Origin: Stenopsyche tienmushanensis
Lineage: Eukaryota; Arthropoda; Insecta; Trichoptera; Stenopsychidae
Reading direction: 5' to 3'
Assembly: GCA_008973525.1 (NCBI GenBank)
Contig: WACJ01000058.1
Span: 186,001 to 250,000 of the forward strand
Length of the DNA: 64,000 nt
Both the position numbers and the translations under genes were made by a program. The notes under the pieces were generated by a model. That model worked only from the letters and a program-made list of their open reading frames with translations, did no database searches and was not told the DNA's origin. Below, piece after piece: positions 23,853-35,998 of this stretch. Each line of letters begins with the position of its first letter. The stretch's first letter is position 1.

Positions 23853-25658
23853 CAAACGCTTGTGTCTGAATTATATTTTAAACCACTGTTGGTTAATCTG
23901 GTTTGCGTTGAGCTTTTGTTATTTTGTAAAGAGTTTTTTGTGTCAATATAACGTTGAAAGTGTGCTTTTTAAAATCCCACATTTTGCCACCATTTGCATA
24001 ATTTAATTAAAATTTCGCTTAGTTGGACCGCAGCTATTTGTTATGTCCACTGTATTTGGAGAAATAATATAAAATTAATATTTTTTGTAAATGAGGTTTG
24101 TTATTAATGAAAACCACTGAATAATTGAGATTAACGACACATTTTCCAAAACGAATCTCAAGCACAGTATTTATATTAAACAAACATAGAGCCTGCCTTA
24201 ATGAAAGTCTACATATTGTATATAAGCAGTCTTAAATTAATCCAGTCAACTCCTGCGACATAAATTATTACAGAAACAAAAAGGGAATTCCTTGGACTTG
24301 ATATACGCCGACGATCTTTAGTGCTCTCATAATTGTGCAAATATTCCATAATCACCGTTCTGACTAAATAGAGTATATGGACTTTGCTCTGTCCAATTAA
24401 CCTTTAGCGATTGTTATGCAAGATTTAACGAAAATAAATTTCTACAGTATCCAAACCAGGACATACTCAATATAATGGATATTGTCAGTGATTATACTAG
24501 ATATGTTATTAACATTAATTGATATTGTGTAATCGAGGATAATCCCCCAGAGAAACATGCCATTTCCCTCGATCTAATGGACGTATAAGATTAAATCCCA
24601 CCTCTTATTTTGTACTAAAAAATATTTACTGAAAAGCCTTCATCGCCAAATCAAATATAATCTCATTTTTGATCCGACATTAGGCTATATTATTTTCTGT
24701 CTTAGACCTTATTGCAAATTCACAAAATATTCGCAAGGTTCAATTTGTAAACCTGAATATTGCAAATTGCTTTCGCTGCAATTTGCCTTGGCTTAGAGCC
24801 AGTTAAATAACGTGGATACTATAAATCAAAATCTTCATCCACGGATCTGCTGTATGTAATAATAACTGATTGAGATGAAAATTTTAATTTTGGCCATTTG
24901 CATGTAAATTGGATAAAAGCCATGTAATTGGCTCCCATATTGCGAAATCTCGTTGCGAATAAAATAAATATTAAATCAAAATTGACCTAGTCGATTATAT
25001 ACGAATTTATGCTCGAATGGAATGATTTTTTATATTAACGTGCATAGATAAAAATTGAATTAATTCATGATCATATTATTTTATTAGGTTGATGCATAAG
25101 AAACGTCGTATTTTTATATACTCTATGTTATATAATTTTTAACCAGTTGTGCTAACATCTGTGCTTAATGTTGCCTTTGCATAATATAAAAGTGTGTTTT
25201 TTCTAATATATTTTTCAGTCTATCATCAGCATTCGAGTTATACAGAACCTTTGTAAATTTTTAAAATGTCAGAGAAAATAATGCATATTTGACGCTATTT
25301 ATTTTTTTAATTTAATAACAGCCGTGTTATTTTGTATCTAATATCAAAAAAATTTCTAACACGAAAAAAATAATAAATGCTACGTTTCAACCTTATGAAT
25401 GAGAATATTTATCAGGTCATTAATATTTTATAATATGAATCTTAAAGAGACCCGAATGAAATCAAAAAATTTAAACTTAGACTTTTACAGTGATGGGAAG
25501 ACATATTTCATTTATAAATCAAATAAGTATTATGGAAAGGTAAAAAAATTGTGATAAAATTCTTAGGATCGTTCTCAGAACAGAAACTTCATAAATAAGT
25601 TGATGATGTATTGATATTGTAGCATAAATAAAATAACAGCGCTGTGTAAAGTCGTTGA
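23853..25658. other. AT-rich DNA, nothing recognised
   Basis: About 1.8 kb without a supported gene or repeat. Confidence 0.5.
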
Positions 25659-25925
25659 TAACCCCTAAAGGAGTACTATCCCAAGGCCTGAGACTCCCCC
25701 TCCACTATTCAAAAAAACACTCTTGTACATTGAGCTCGGAGACAGACAGAGACAGAGAGAGGACGTAGCGTAGCTCGGGAGACAAAGACGAAGAGCTTCC
25801 TAGCATACATTGCACGATTGTATAGATCGTTTGCCCAAATTTATCGACTAATAATGATTTCGATTTCAAGTTTGTTATTTGTTTACGCAAATAAATTACT
25901 GAATATTGTGTGCTATCAACAGTGC
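25659..25925 (-). repeat. TTAA/CCCC-ended MITE family, copy 1
   Basis: It begins TAACCCCTAAAGGAG and reads, inverted relative to the other copies, GAGCTCGGAGACAGACAGAG, CACGATTGTATAGATCG, TTTATCGACTAATAATGAT and ATTGTGTGCTATCAACAGTG. The same blocks occur in plus orientation at 29.0-29.28, 30.83-31.23 and 38.20-38.53 kb. Confidence 0.6.
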
Positions 25926-27959
25926 TTATTTAATTAATTCCTTCATGTTCGTCACTTTTTTAAGCAACTTTTTTTTCAGAAGCAATCGGTGTAAGGCAAT
26001 AATGGTATCAACGACTTTATCGATTTTAAATTTGCTCAATCCTTAAAAGGTTAATTTGTGCAGGTGCAGTTTGTGAAATTAACATCTACCTCTTCCTATA
26101 TTTTTTCGCATACGCGAATTTGGTACATAAACATACAATAAAAATACGGAGAGTCGACCGATAGTCTTGGACGCGAGAAGATATGAACAACAATAGTATA
26201 TTAATAATCTATTAAATTAATAGAATTTAAAAAAGATATGTTGCAAATGGGAGGGGGGGGGTGTTAAACATATCAAATTACTATCCGGTCTTTCAATCAT
26301 ATTCAAAGTTCAATGCTGATTTATTTTAATGGAAGATTGCAAATATGCTAATATTAATGCGACAATAGCACGCTCACTTAAATTTGAAATTATGGAAACA
26401 TTACTTTTGAGCTTGAATATTCTTCCCCGACAATTTGAACATCTTCGGACACCCGTGTAATTAAAGTGCCTATCCTGTTAATCCTCCTCGAAGGAATTTA
26501 AATGTGCTTCCGAAGATCTCGGCTTTTCATCTGTCATTTTACTCGTACATCCTTCAAATTTGTATTCACAAGGACTTTTGTCATTTTTATACCCATGACA
26601 CAAGGGTAGAAAAACCTCTTCTACACCGTTATCTGATCTACAGACGGGGGATGAAAAAGTATTCAATTTTATGCCGCCTGATTTTTTATAGGAAAAGGTG
26701 ATATCGCTGGGCTAATATTGTGAAATTTTTATTCTGATCCGAATATGCGAGGAATGATATATGTCCGGAAGAGGGGAAAGAAAAAAAATCGTATGAAAGC
26801 ACTCCTTTTTCCGCATGTGATCTCCTGAAATATTTTGTACGCGTAGTCACAAAAAAATTGATTTGTGACCGTACGTTGATGTAATTTTAATTCGCTTTAG
26901 CCTCAAAATATTATTTATTATTTTATGATTCTAATGATAAATAATCTATTTTTTATGAATAGAAAAGGGTGGATCTGTTACGTTGAAATCGCAACTTCGA
27001 GGTTTTCGGGAAACCATTTGTCAGCGCTAACGAGGATTAATGTATATCTGTACGTTCATATATATAAAGAGTGACCCCAGAGCCAAAATACATTACTTTC
27101 TGTGGACAAAATACATGCCAATATGAAAAGTTTTTCAGCTGCTGGCGCAACGCTCGATTGAATCGCAATTTTGATTTTCTGACACATTTTCAGATGTGAA
27201 TGTGTCGTTGAAAGACTGGTTACATTAAATTGAATAAATCTAAATTTTCGCACATCGAAAATATGTATATATTTTTATAAAATTCATATCTTGAAATTCC
27301 ATCAAGCTTACGCAACATTGTGTTTCAAAAGACAAGCGAAATAATTTCCTTCGGGATTTGGGATGAACTTTGAATGCAATTGCTGTAATAACTATCTCAT
27401 GCAATATTATGCAAACTGTTTTACTAGCATGCCTATCTTTATTTCTTATTTATTCGAAACAATTTGATTTCATACCTTTTAATAATAGACCTCTCTTCCT
27501 ATAGTCTTTAAAAACGTTTGCTTAAATTTTCATTAAATTCAATAATTGAAGAACTAGCAAATTAACGTTAAAATCCTATGAATATTAACACCAAGTATTC
27601 TAGTTATGTAATATAGTATACGTAATACTAGAATGCGAATATCAACATGCAAAGCAAGCATTTTTGGTCGAAGGAAAATCCTGCTAATCATTTGAAAAAG
27701 CCTATTGGAATGTAAAAATTTGTTCAACTCAACTCAAGAAGTCTTATATGCTACCATTCTAACTTTTTTTCTTAAACAATTCATGAAGCCTTGTATAGTA
27801 TAGAAGTATAGAAGCTTGACATGTGTCTTGCCCGAATGAGACAGCGGGTTCGGACGAAACTGATTATTAACATTTCGCTGTACATGTCCATGACTTCCCA
27901 ATTTGTTCTTGTGGCTTCGGCGCCTGATCCAAAGTGTTTTTGTCTCGGAATGTTAGTAA
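25926..27959. other. Unassigned DNA
   Basis: Contains GTCGACCGATAGTCTTGGAC at about 26155 (a short repeat also at 61.12 kb) and a run of nine G near 26248. No gene recognised. Confidence 0.4.
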
Positions 27960-27983
27960 TGTGTCTGGTAATTACCAGACACA
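27960..27983. repeat. Perfect 24-bp palindrome
   Basis: The block from 27960 to 27983 equals its own reverse complement (half-site TGTGTCTGGTAA). It is followed by a second short inverted pair, ATTGGACA and TGTCCAAT, at about 27986-28015. These may be fused ends of small transposons. Confidence 0.8.
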
Positions 27984-27999
27984 GAATTGGACAAGGCAG

Positions 28000-28100
28000 T
28001 GTCGGATTGTCCAATTTGTCGGACTATAGAGTATTGGCCCCGACCCCTTGTAATCCGATTTTTTTGGAAAGGAGTACTTGTAATCCGAAAACATATGAAA
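28000..28100. repeat. Tigger/pogo-type MITE end, copy B
   Basis: GTCGGACTATAGAG, CCCCGACCCCTTGTAATCCG and GAGTACTTGTAATCCGAAAA match the left part of the MITE at 5.6 kb. Fragment only. Confidence 0.5.
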
Positions 28101-28236
28101 ATGGTAAGATATATAATACATAGACCACACAAGGTTTCAAAATAAAAACCGTTGAAAGTTCATCGAAATCATTAAAAAGTTATTTTTCTTGACTATCAAT
28201 ATGTAGCGTGGGCGATTTACCATCCCCACGTAGTAG

Positions 28237-28278
28237 CGCTGTTAATCTGAGCAGATTTAATTTGCCAGATTAACAGCG
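28237..28278. repeat. Short hairpin repeat, copy 1
   Basis: CGCTGTTAATCTG and CAGATTAACAGCG are perfect 13-bp inverted arms around a 16-bp loop. A close copy lies at 61060-61100. Confidence 0.7.
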
Positions 28279-28310
28279 ACATCTTTCATCTCTTTTCAGG
28301 TGCAAAGTAC

Positions 28311-28555
28311 TATTTTAACAGCGTCATCTCTTGTGGCCCTGCGGAGATCGCTTCTTGCGCGTGCACCGTTGCCGGTTGGGTAGTGACGCGCAGGAGGCGG
28401 GGAGTCGGGAGAGTCGCCGGTTAGCCTTGGCTGCGGGAAGTCGTCCCTCCTGCAGCCAGATCTCTCTCTCGTGTGGAATAAATAGTTATTTAGAGATGAG
28501 AGTCTCTCTATTTGACGCCCATCTAATTCCATCCATTCGTCCAACAAAATCTACT
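28311..28555 (+). repeat. LTR-like dispersed repeat, copy 3
   Basis: It runs from TATTTTAACAGCGTCATCTC to CATTCGTCCAACAAAATC. It lacks the first TGT and the exact CATCA end, and a segment after GCGGAGATCGC is missing relative to copy 2. It contains GTGGAATAAATAGTTATTTA. The open frames on both strands over it are not genes. Confidence 0.6.
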
Positions 28556-28984
28556 CCCGAGAGCGCCCCCGCCTCAACGTTACAAATACATGGAATTGTT
28601 AGAAGAAAAATACGAAGATTAAGAACAAATAAGTGCAATAAAGCGTACCAATAACGGATTATTTAACACGACACATTAACGTCAATATTAATTAACATAG
28701 ATAAACCAAAACTGGAATACTATATTATTTTTTCAAAGTAGAACCAGACGATTAATTTATATTCTATCGTCGAACGCGATCCCTCGTTAATCGTGGCCTT
28801 TTGAGGCGTATCTCTCGTGATCAACGGGAGTTACATGTAATTGAAATGTATATATCAATATAACTGATCATAAAAGTAGTACATACTTGAAATAAATAAT
28901 ATCATAATGGCAAATGAGACAAATAATAATGAATACTTGAGTCAATTCAAATAATTCTAAAATAGATGGAAACAGCCGTCCGGT

Positions 28985-29279
28985 TGTCACAGCAATCGAA
29001 CATTTCTAAGAGAGATTCGCAATTCGAAGTATCGGAAAATTGATATTTTCGAATCGGTTTCGTTCCGGTAAAAATAATGATTTTACCGATTATCTTTTTC
29101 GTTCCTGTTCGAAATCGTATGATATACTCAAAACACTATCTCCGTCTCTGTTTCCATCCAAATTCAACATGCAAAATACTCTCCGTGTCTGTCTATCTCC
29201 GAGCTTAGGTGTAACAATGCTCTTTTTGAATCACTGAAATTCGGACACAACATTGTGTCTTACCTCTTTAAGGGGTTAA
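28985..29279 (+). repeat. TTAA/CCCC-ended MITE family, copy 2
   Basis: Contains CTATCTCCGTCTCTGTTTCC, ACTCTCCGTGTCTGTCTATC, CTCCGAGCTTAGGTGTAACA and TTTTGAATCACTGAAATTCG, and ends AAGGGGTTAA (TTAA at 29276), the inverted form of the starts seen in the other copies. Confidence 0.6.
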
Positions 29280-29326
29280 TCAGCGATTCTAAGATAAATA
29301 TGTAGTGTTTTTATTTCTATGAATTT

Positions 29327-29510
29327 TTTATAAACTTTTTTTATGCGATTTTTGGTACGTTCTATCACAATAATTTGAAGTTATGCGGTTTTAAAAATAA
29401 TGGAACCTATCCTTCAGTTTTCTATTTAATTCAAATATTTTTATATGCAACTACCCGTGGAACGTATTTATCGCATAAAAACAGTTCCAAGTGCACTTGC
29501 TATTAATTAG
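29327..29510 (+). repeat. TATGCGATTTT / GTTATGCGG dispersed repeat, copy 2
   Basis: ATGCGATTTTTGG, GAAGTTATGCGGTTTTAAAA, TAATGGAACCTATCC and GTGGAACGTATTTATCGCAT appear in the same order as at 5.4 and 63.9 kb. Non-coding. Confidence 0.6.
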
Positions 29511-30825
29511 AATTATGCTAATATTCAAAAAAGCTTCTAAAAACCTTTTGATGATTCATCAAAACTTATTCACTGTTATTATCCTTTTTCTTCCGATTTG
29601 CTATAAAAAGAACAGTTATCAGTAATACCATCTAGTATCATTAATTTAATTTTTTTGCATTAATAATATGGCAAACATTTTTATTTTTCGCCGGTAAACA
29701 TGTTGCTAAAAGTGTATCCCTGTTGATAAATGATTGAATAATACCTCAGTACACAGAGAAAATGATACACAAACAGAAAAAAGGGTTTCATTCCCTCTCG
29801 TTCCATTGTATTGGCTCTTCTTTTTTAAATGGCGTGTTTCGTTCGGCCTTTTCTGGTGGATGTTTACTTATCCCGGCAATCAGTTCGTCCTGTTCCGACT
29901 GTAACTAAATTCGCGCAATAGTACCCTTTAAAGTATGGGGTCTTTATTTTTTGCTCGGCTATATAAATAAAACATTTCCAAATTGACACAAAACCGTGAC
30001 GACCCGAACGAAAATCGATTCAGCAATGTCAAGACGGCCCACTATATCCATTAGACCCTGATAAGGAAAGCTACAGATCCTTTTCAGCTTAGGGATGATA
30101 AAACAACCTGGAATTAGACTCTAGCAAAAAATGCGACCTTTATCAACTTTCTCGTGTTTTATTATTTTAATTATTCAGTAAATATGTGCTGCATTATAAT
30201 ATTTTTTCGAAAATATTTCAACACAACGCTAACATCGTTTTAAGCCAAATCTCTTCTGATTTAGCCGATGAAATGTAGCGTGAAGATAAAAAAAATCATA
30301 TATGTTCGTCTTTATTATGTTTTCAATGTTTCTTTGTAAGCTCTAAGGCGATGCTTAAAAAATAAAATTTATGCATGAGAATTTCTCATATTGTATTATT
30401 TATTTGCGAGTTGGTGAACTGAATCTTTTGATATGCGTTTAATGCCAATTTTTTTTATCTCCCCAAACCTAAAAATTCGGTTGAAATATATATCATCCCT
30501 TAAATAAATATATTTTTAAAACTTATGGGGGATTTTCATTTAAATAAAAATATCGCCATGGAACACATTATAGACGTGCCTCTATCTATCGGACAGTTAA
30601 AAAAATATTTAAGCAAATATTCGAACCATTTCTTATTTATATGCTGAATATATATTATCGTTTCGACAACAGATATTCTCATTTTATCCAATTTTTAAAA
30701 TATATTTTATACATACTAATCGAATAACAACGAATCCATGGAAGCATAATTTAAATTTGATGGAAACCTTTAAATTATTATTTTTTTATTATTCTAGCGT
30801 CAGATGACGCCTTTGGAAATTGATT
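29511..30825. other. AT-rich DNA, nothing recognised
   Basis: No supported gene or repeat. Confidence 0.5.
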
Positions 30826-31230
30826 TTAACCCTTTGAATAATGAGCTAATTTTATATCATCATCGACATAGATGCTATATTTGTATGTTCGCCACTTATC
30901 ATCCGTACAAATCCATTTATATATCAGGACCATCGCAGCGTATATGAAGCTTGTACATAAATAAATAAATACTATCGATAGCATACAATATTCGGTCAGT
31001 TCTTTGTGTAAATATAAACAATACACTTGAAATCGATTTATTATATCATTCACATATCATTATTAGTCGATAAATTTGGGTTAACGATCTATACAATCGT
31101 GTGATGTACGCAAGATATTCTCTCCGTCTCTGTTTGTCTCCGAGCTCAACGTGTAAGAATGCTCTTTTTTGATCACTGGAATTCGCTCGCAAATAAGCGA
31201 CCGTACTATTATACAGGTTAACCCAAGAAA
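30826..31230 (+). repeat. TTAA/CCCC-ended MITE family, copy 3
   Basis: Starts TTAACCCTTTGAATAATGAG. Shared blocks: AGCATACAATATTC, TGAAATCGATTTATTATATC, ATTATTAGTCGATAAATTTG, TCTCCGTCTCTGTTTGTCTC and GTAAGAATGCTCTTTT. GGTTAA occurs near 31219. The terminal TTAA plus CCCTTTG resembles piggyBac-type ends. Confidence 0.6.
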
Positions 31231-34200
31231 AATAAAAAATTCAAATCATTTTTTACTAGCAAAAAATCGTGGAACGATGTTTGTTCTTCTGATGATATAC
31301 AAATTTATGCCATAATTCATCGACAGCGTTAAATCAAACCCGGACTCTGAAAATTCCTCGTCAAGGGTCCAATTTTTTAAAAAAAAATTACACCTCCTCC
31401 GGACTAAATTAATGTTTTATGAGATGTAAAACAATTTCGAACGTGGGCTTCTCTCGTTATCCCTTTATGTTTTTTATCAAATTCCCTGCGATTTTTGTCT
31501 GGATGCCCGAGGGCGACACGTGGAGCATGCTGTCTTACCTACCTTGTTCACATATCTACACCTTAAATATGTTACACTCAGATCCTTCGAGGAAATTTCA
31601 AAAAGAAGAATTTATAAAAATAATCCTCTTGAATGGTTTAATCTCATGTAGAAAAGTATTTATTTTCATAAATTTAATTATTTCCAAATATTTTAATTGC
31701 TAAATATAATCCCTATCGTTTTTTTTTCTAGAAGCTCTTGCGGAATAGAAATGAAACATTCCTTAATTTCCATTGATCAAATTTGGGTACAATTTAAGTT
31801 TCCAGTTTTATTTTATATTCAGTGACGAATTTAGTACTTTAGAGGTCCTTGACGCAATTTAAGTTTGACTCCCCCTGGACCCGTTTGGTTTTCCTGCATG
31901 GGGCAAATTCTGACATTCGACCCTCACTATGCGCGGTTCCCTCTTACAATATCACTATTACACGGAATTTAGGCTGGAAATGGCCTAATTTTTCAACTGT
32001 GAAGTGAAACCATGCATTTCAAAGGATGAGTATTTTTTGAGCAATTTATTGAATTCCTTGAATTACGAGGTGACTCAAAAACTTTTTAAGACCCGAGGCC
32101 GTCTTTTTCTTCTTCCATCACAATAGAGTTCAGAAAAACTCTCTTTTGTGTAAAACGATCCGAAAATTCACATGCGATTTCGACGATCTTCCGATCTGAT
32201 GACAATTTTTTTGGAAATTTTCGGCAACGTTTCACCCATAGACCCTATATTCTATGTATTAGGCGTCAGAAATCACTGATGATCTCCCACTCCTTGCATA
32301 GTACGGTATTCTCTGAACAACCTAATCTAAATCGTGATATATTGTCAACTCATTTCATAACTACCATAAACTTCTACGATTTTCTGATGGATATTCATGG
32401 TGGTATTGTTGTGCAAAGTCAAAAAAAATGGGATGGGGAGTAGCGGGAGCGCGCGACGACCTCTCCATCGGAAGAATTTACTATGATTAAATAAAATGGC
32501 TGACAAACACGTGGGTCCAAACAAACTAACCGTTAGGATCCTCCCTACACATCAGACGTGCCAACTGTTGCCTCAGGAGCCCTTGTAACCTTACTTTCTA
32601 GATGACTTTCATATTATTTAAGCTACCTTCCAAGAACAATTTTCTTATTTGAAGTCTGATTATATATTTATTAATCAACACTCAAGATTTAAAATTTAAT
32701 TTCGCTATTTAGACTCTAAAATTAATTACACTTATTATAAAATCGCTACGAGCTATTATAGCAGGCACATTATGATGTAATAGTTCATCAAACATTTGTT
32801 CAGCTAAGTATTGTTTTAAAATTATTTAAGTACATTTACAGATTTACTTTCCGATATTGAAATTTGTAACGTTTTTGATATAATTACATAATTTAAAAAA
32901 GTTCCTAAGACTGTTCTAATGATTCAATTTAAAAACTACCAAAAATAAATATTATTTCGAGAGAGCTTTTTAACGATAAAGTATGGAGGGAATGTTTGAT
33001 TTCCATAAGACAAACTGATATAAAAGCTCCGAAAATGAGTCATTATGTTCAATTTAAATTTTCGCCGGGGCTTTTATAAAGAGAAATGAAAATTTACGAT
33101 AATTAAAGAACTTTTAAAGTAAATTACGCTCATTCAACAGTATCAAAATTTCGTATTATATTATACATTAGTTCTCCAATTAGAGCGTTCGGGAATATTT
33201 TTGGGAAGGATTTTTTTATAATTATTTAGGGCAAAATGAAATTTTTAAGGCTCGATTAATATTTCATGTATGGGAATATGTTCCTGTAACATTTTGGTAT
33301 AAAGCATTTTTCTGCGTTTTCATAAATATTTCAGCTAAGGGTTTCATTAGCAAAATACAATATTTATAAATCGCCCTTAAAAGTACGCGATTTTGAATGA
33401 ATTTTATTCGATCTATAGGTGAATTTCAATACGTTTGTATGTTAAAATATCAAAAACACAAAGCCATATTCGGCCAGTAAAATTTTCAATGGACTTTGTG
33501 ATGAAAATTGCTCATTTTTTCCATCATTAATTTATCCTTTTATAAAGAATGTCAACCTCACTTAATTACAATTCATTCATTCAAATTATTTCTTTTGAAG
33601 TCGTTTTTATGTACGTCCAGACAATTCATTACTTATTCTTAATCCAACAAATAATGTCATCCAATTATTTTTTGGATCGTTAAACATTCTATAAATATTA
33701 CGGTGTAACTTTCATAGATCCCATTAAATAATTTTAAAAAGTTCGTATTTTAAATGGGATAAAACTTGACGATTTTATTATATCCTCTTGTAAAATTCTT
33801 CAATCTTATTAAAGTCTCTTGGTTTTTTTATCGTATCAAATACAAAATCTTCCGTATTTTGAATCCAATCCCAGTATTATTTCATCTGAACAACAAAAGC
33901 AACCCTTGTTGTCTCGGGGCTATTTACTTCATCGTGTAAAACATATTTATTTGTGAGTTATAAGACACTGTTTTTTGTAATTAATTAAATTGTTCCTAGT
34001 CATCCTTAAATAAGTTTTTTTTCGCTTTCCTTTTAGCGATAATTATTTTTCTACCAGATGAACACATTTTCGGAAAGTTTGCCCTTTCCAAAGAAGTGTC
34101 TTAGTACATTTCAGTGTTCAACTATGTATTCCGTAAAAGTTCCAATTACGCGCCGGATGCCAACCTTCAGTATCATCAAACAAACAAGGGATGATCTATT

Positions 34201-35138
34201 TCATTTAGTTTGTAGAAGTAGAATGTTTTGACGGTGATCCATTTGTTTGTGATAAAGTTCACCCAATCAGAACCATTCTTAATTATTTTTATGCAATAAG
34301 TCAATCACATAATTATTAAATAATTTATAGCAAGCTCCAAAGTAGTGGAATATTCCATAACATAAAAAAGAAAAACTTATTATGATAAAAAACGAAAATG
34401 CAGTGTCTTCAGATCCGAATTAGTTAAAAATGTGGGACAAAAAAAGATTAACTAATGATATTTTGATAATGATATTTTATAAAAGTTAGCTGTTATTGGA
34501 AAAAATACTAAAGAAGTCCCCGTCCGTAGAGCCACACAAGGGTTCGTTCGTTATCGGAGCGCACAGGGTTTAAAAATGAGTAGTAAAATGATCATATGAT
34601 AATGTAATAAAATAATAAAATGCTCTTGACTATTATCTTTATTTTCCTCAATAATATCTATATTATAAGTTCTATGAGACCTCAAGAGAACCGATGAAAA
34701 GAACACATCTTCTCACGAATTGAACTTGCAAGGATTAACGCATTCGCGGACACGGATTAGCGACGCAATTCATGAACATGGAAATTGAATTAAAGCATCA
34801 ATAAACACGCTATTATTATATCTTGTCTCGTGTCTCTTCTCAAACATTGCGATTTTAGCTCTTCTTGTCACTAACGGCGTGTATATATTTTAAGCCCTAA
34901 TTCCAAATTAATATATTTTGTGATAATTTTTTCCGATGGAGAATATGCATTTTGATAATTCGAAACAACGATGTTAACAACTGGACTTATTTTTGACATC
35001 TTGTCAAAATTGTTTGTTGTACAATTCAATCATCTAAATATCTTTTCTAATCTTCTGCCTGACATTACATAAGAAAATATTAGATAAATTCAATGGGTTA
35101 CATGAAAACATTTTTCTTAGTATTGGAAAGCCTATGTG
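31231..35138. other. Unassigned DNA
   Basis: CAGTGACGAATTTAGTAC at about 31820 resembles a hAT-type terminus. A repeat related to the 20.1-kb block lies near 32.2 kb. A GC-rich patch at 32430-32590 and another at 34510-34570 hold no readable gene. Confidence 0.4.
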
Positions 35139-35998
35139 TCCACAAAGCAAACACAGTCCAAAATTGCTGAGGACGCCCCTAATGGACGGAGCCAAAATGG
35201 TCGCATTCGCTGATGACGTTGCCATCCTAGTCACCGCTAAATCCACGGAGATCACGTGAACGACCTGCGAGGACGCACTGTGGAAGACCAAGAAGTGACT
35301 GACAGGAGCTGGTCTGGAGCTCACTGTCCAAAAAACGGAGGCCCTCTTTTTCACAAGACGCAGGAAGCTTGCGCTCCCACCCCTGAGGATCGGGGGTCGC
35401 GAGATTAAATACTCAAGATCCATTCGGTATTTGGGGGTGGAGATTGATAACAAGCTTCAATTCGTCACCTACACGGAGAAGGCGGCCAGCATCGCGGAGA
35501 ATCTGGCCAGGTTGATGCCCAACATTGGTTGCCCAAAAACAAGCAGGAGGCACTACAAATTGAAAGGGCAAGGCTTAACATGGCTAGAGTCCAGAGAAGG
35601 AGCGCAATCAGAGTGGCTGCTGCATATCGCACAGTGTCGGAAGACGCCGTCCTGATACTAACTGCCATACCGCCAATTAACCTGCTCGCTTACGAGATAT
35701 TCAGGCAATACAGAAACGTAAAGATAGGAATAGCGCTAAGCAAAGGAAACTGGCGGCGTGGCAGTTCCGATGGGACAACTCCGTTAAAAGTCGGTGGACG
35801 CACGAGCTAATACCGAATCTGAGAACCTGAGTAGCCAGAAAGCACGATCAACTGTGCTACCACTTGACCCAGGTCCTCGCCGGGCACGGCTATCTTGGTA
35901 ACTACCTACACAAAATAGGCAAAGAGACCGGCTCGGAGTGCTATCACTGCGGAGCGGAGTACGACGATGCTGCATATACGACATTTGCCGGGTAGCAG
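35139..35998 (+). mobile_element. R1-clade LINE reverse transcriptase remnant, copy 2
   Basis: The plus strand reads, with frame changes: MDGAKMVAFADDVAILVTAK with an intact F-A-D-D catalytic pair (about 35180-35240); LELTVQKTEALFF; IRYLGVEIDNKLQF (about 35425); VAAAYRTVSEDAVLILTAIP (about 35610-35670); then W.FRWDNSVKSRWTHELIP, LAGHGYLGNYLHKI and a CYHCG zinc-knuckle start (about 35940). This is the palm to C-terminus of an R1-group ORF2. At least two in-frame stops (near 35257 and 35296) and shifts make it dead, and the 5' half is missing. It is better conserved than the copy at 15-16 kb. Confidence 0.75.
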
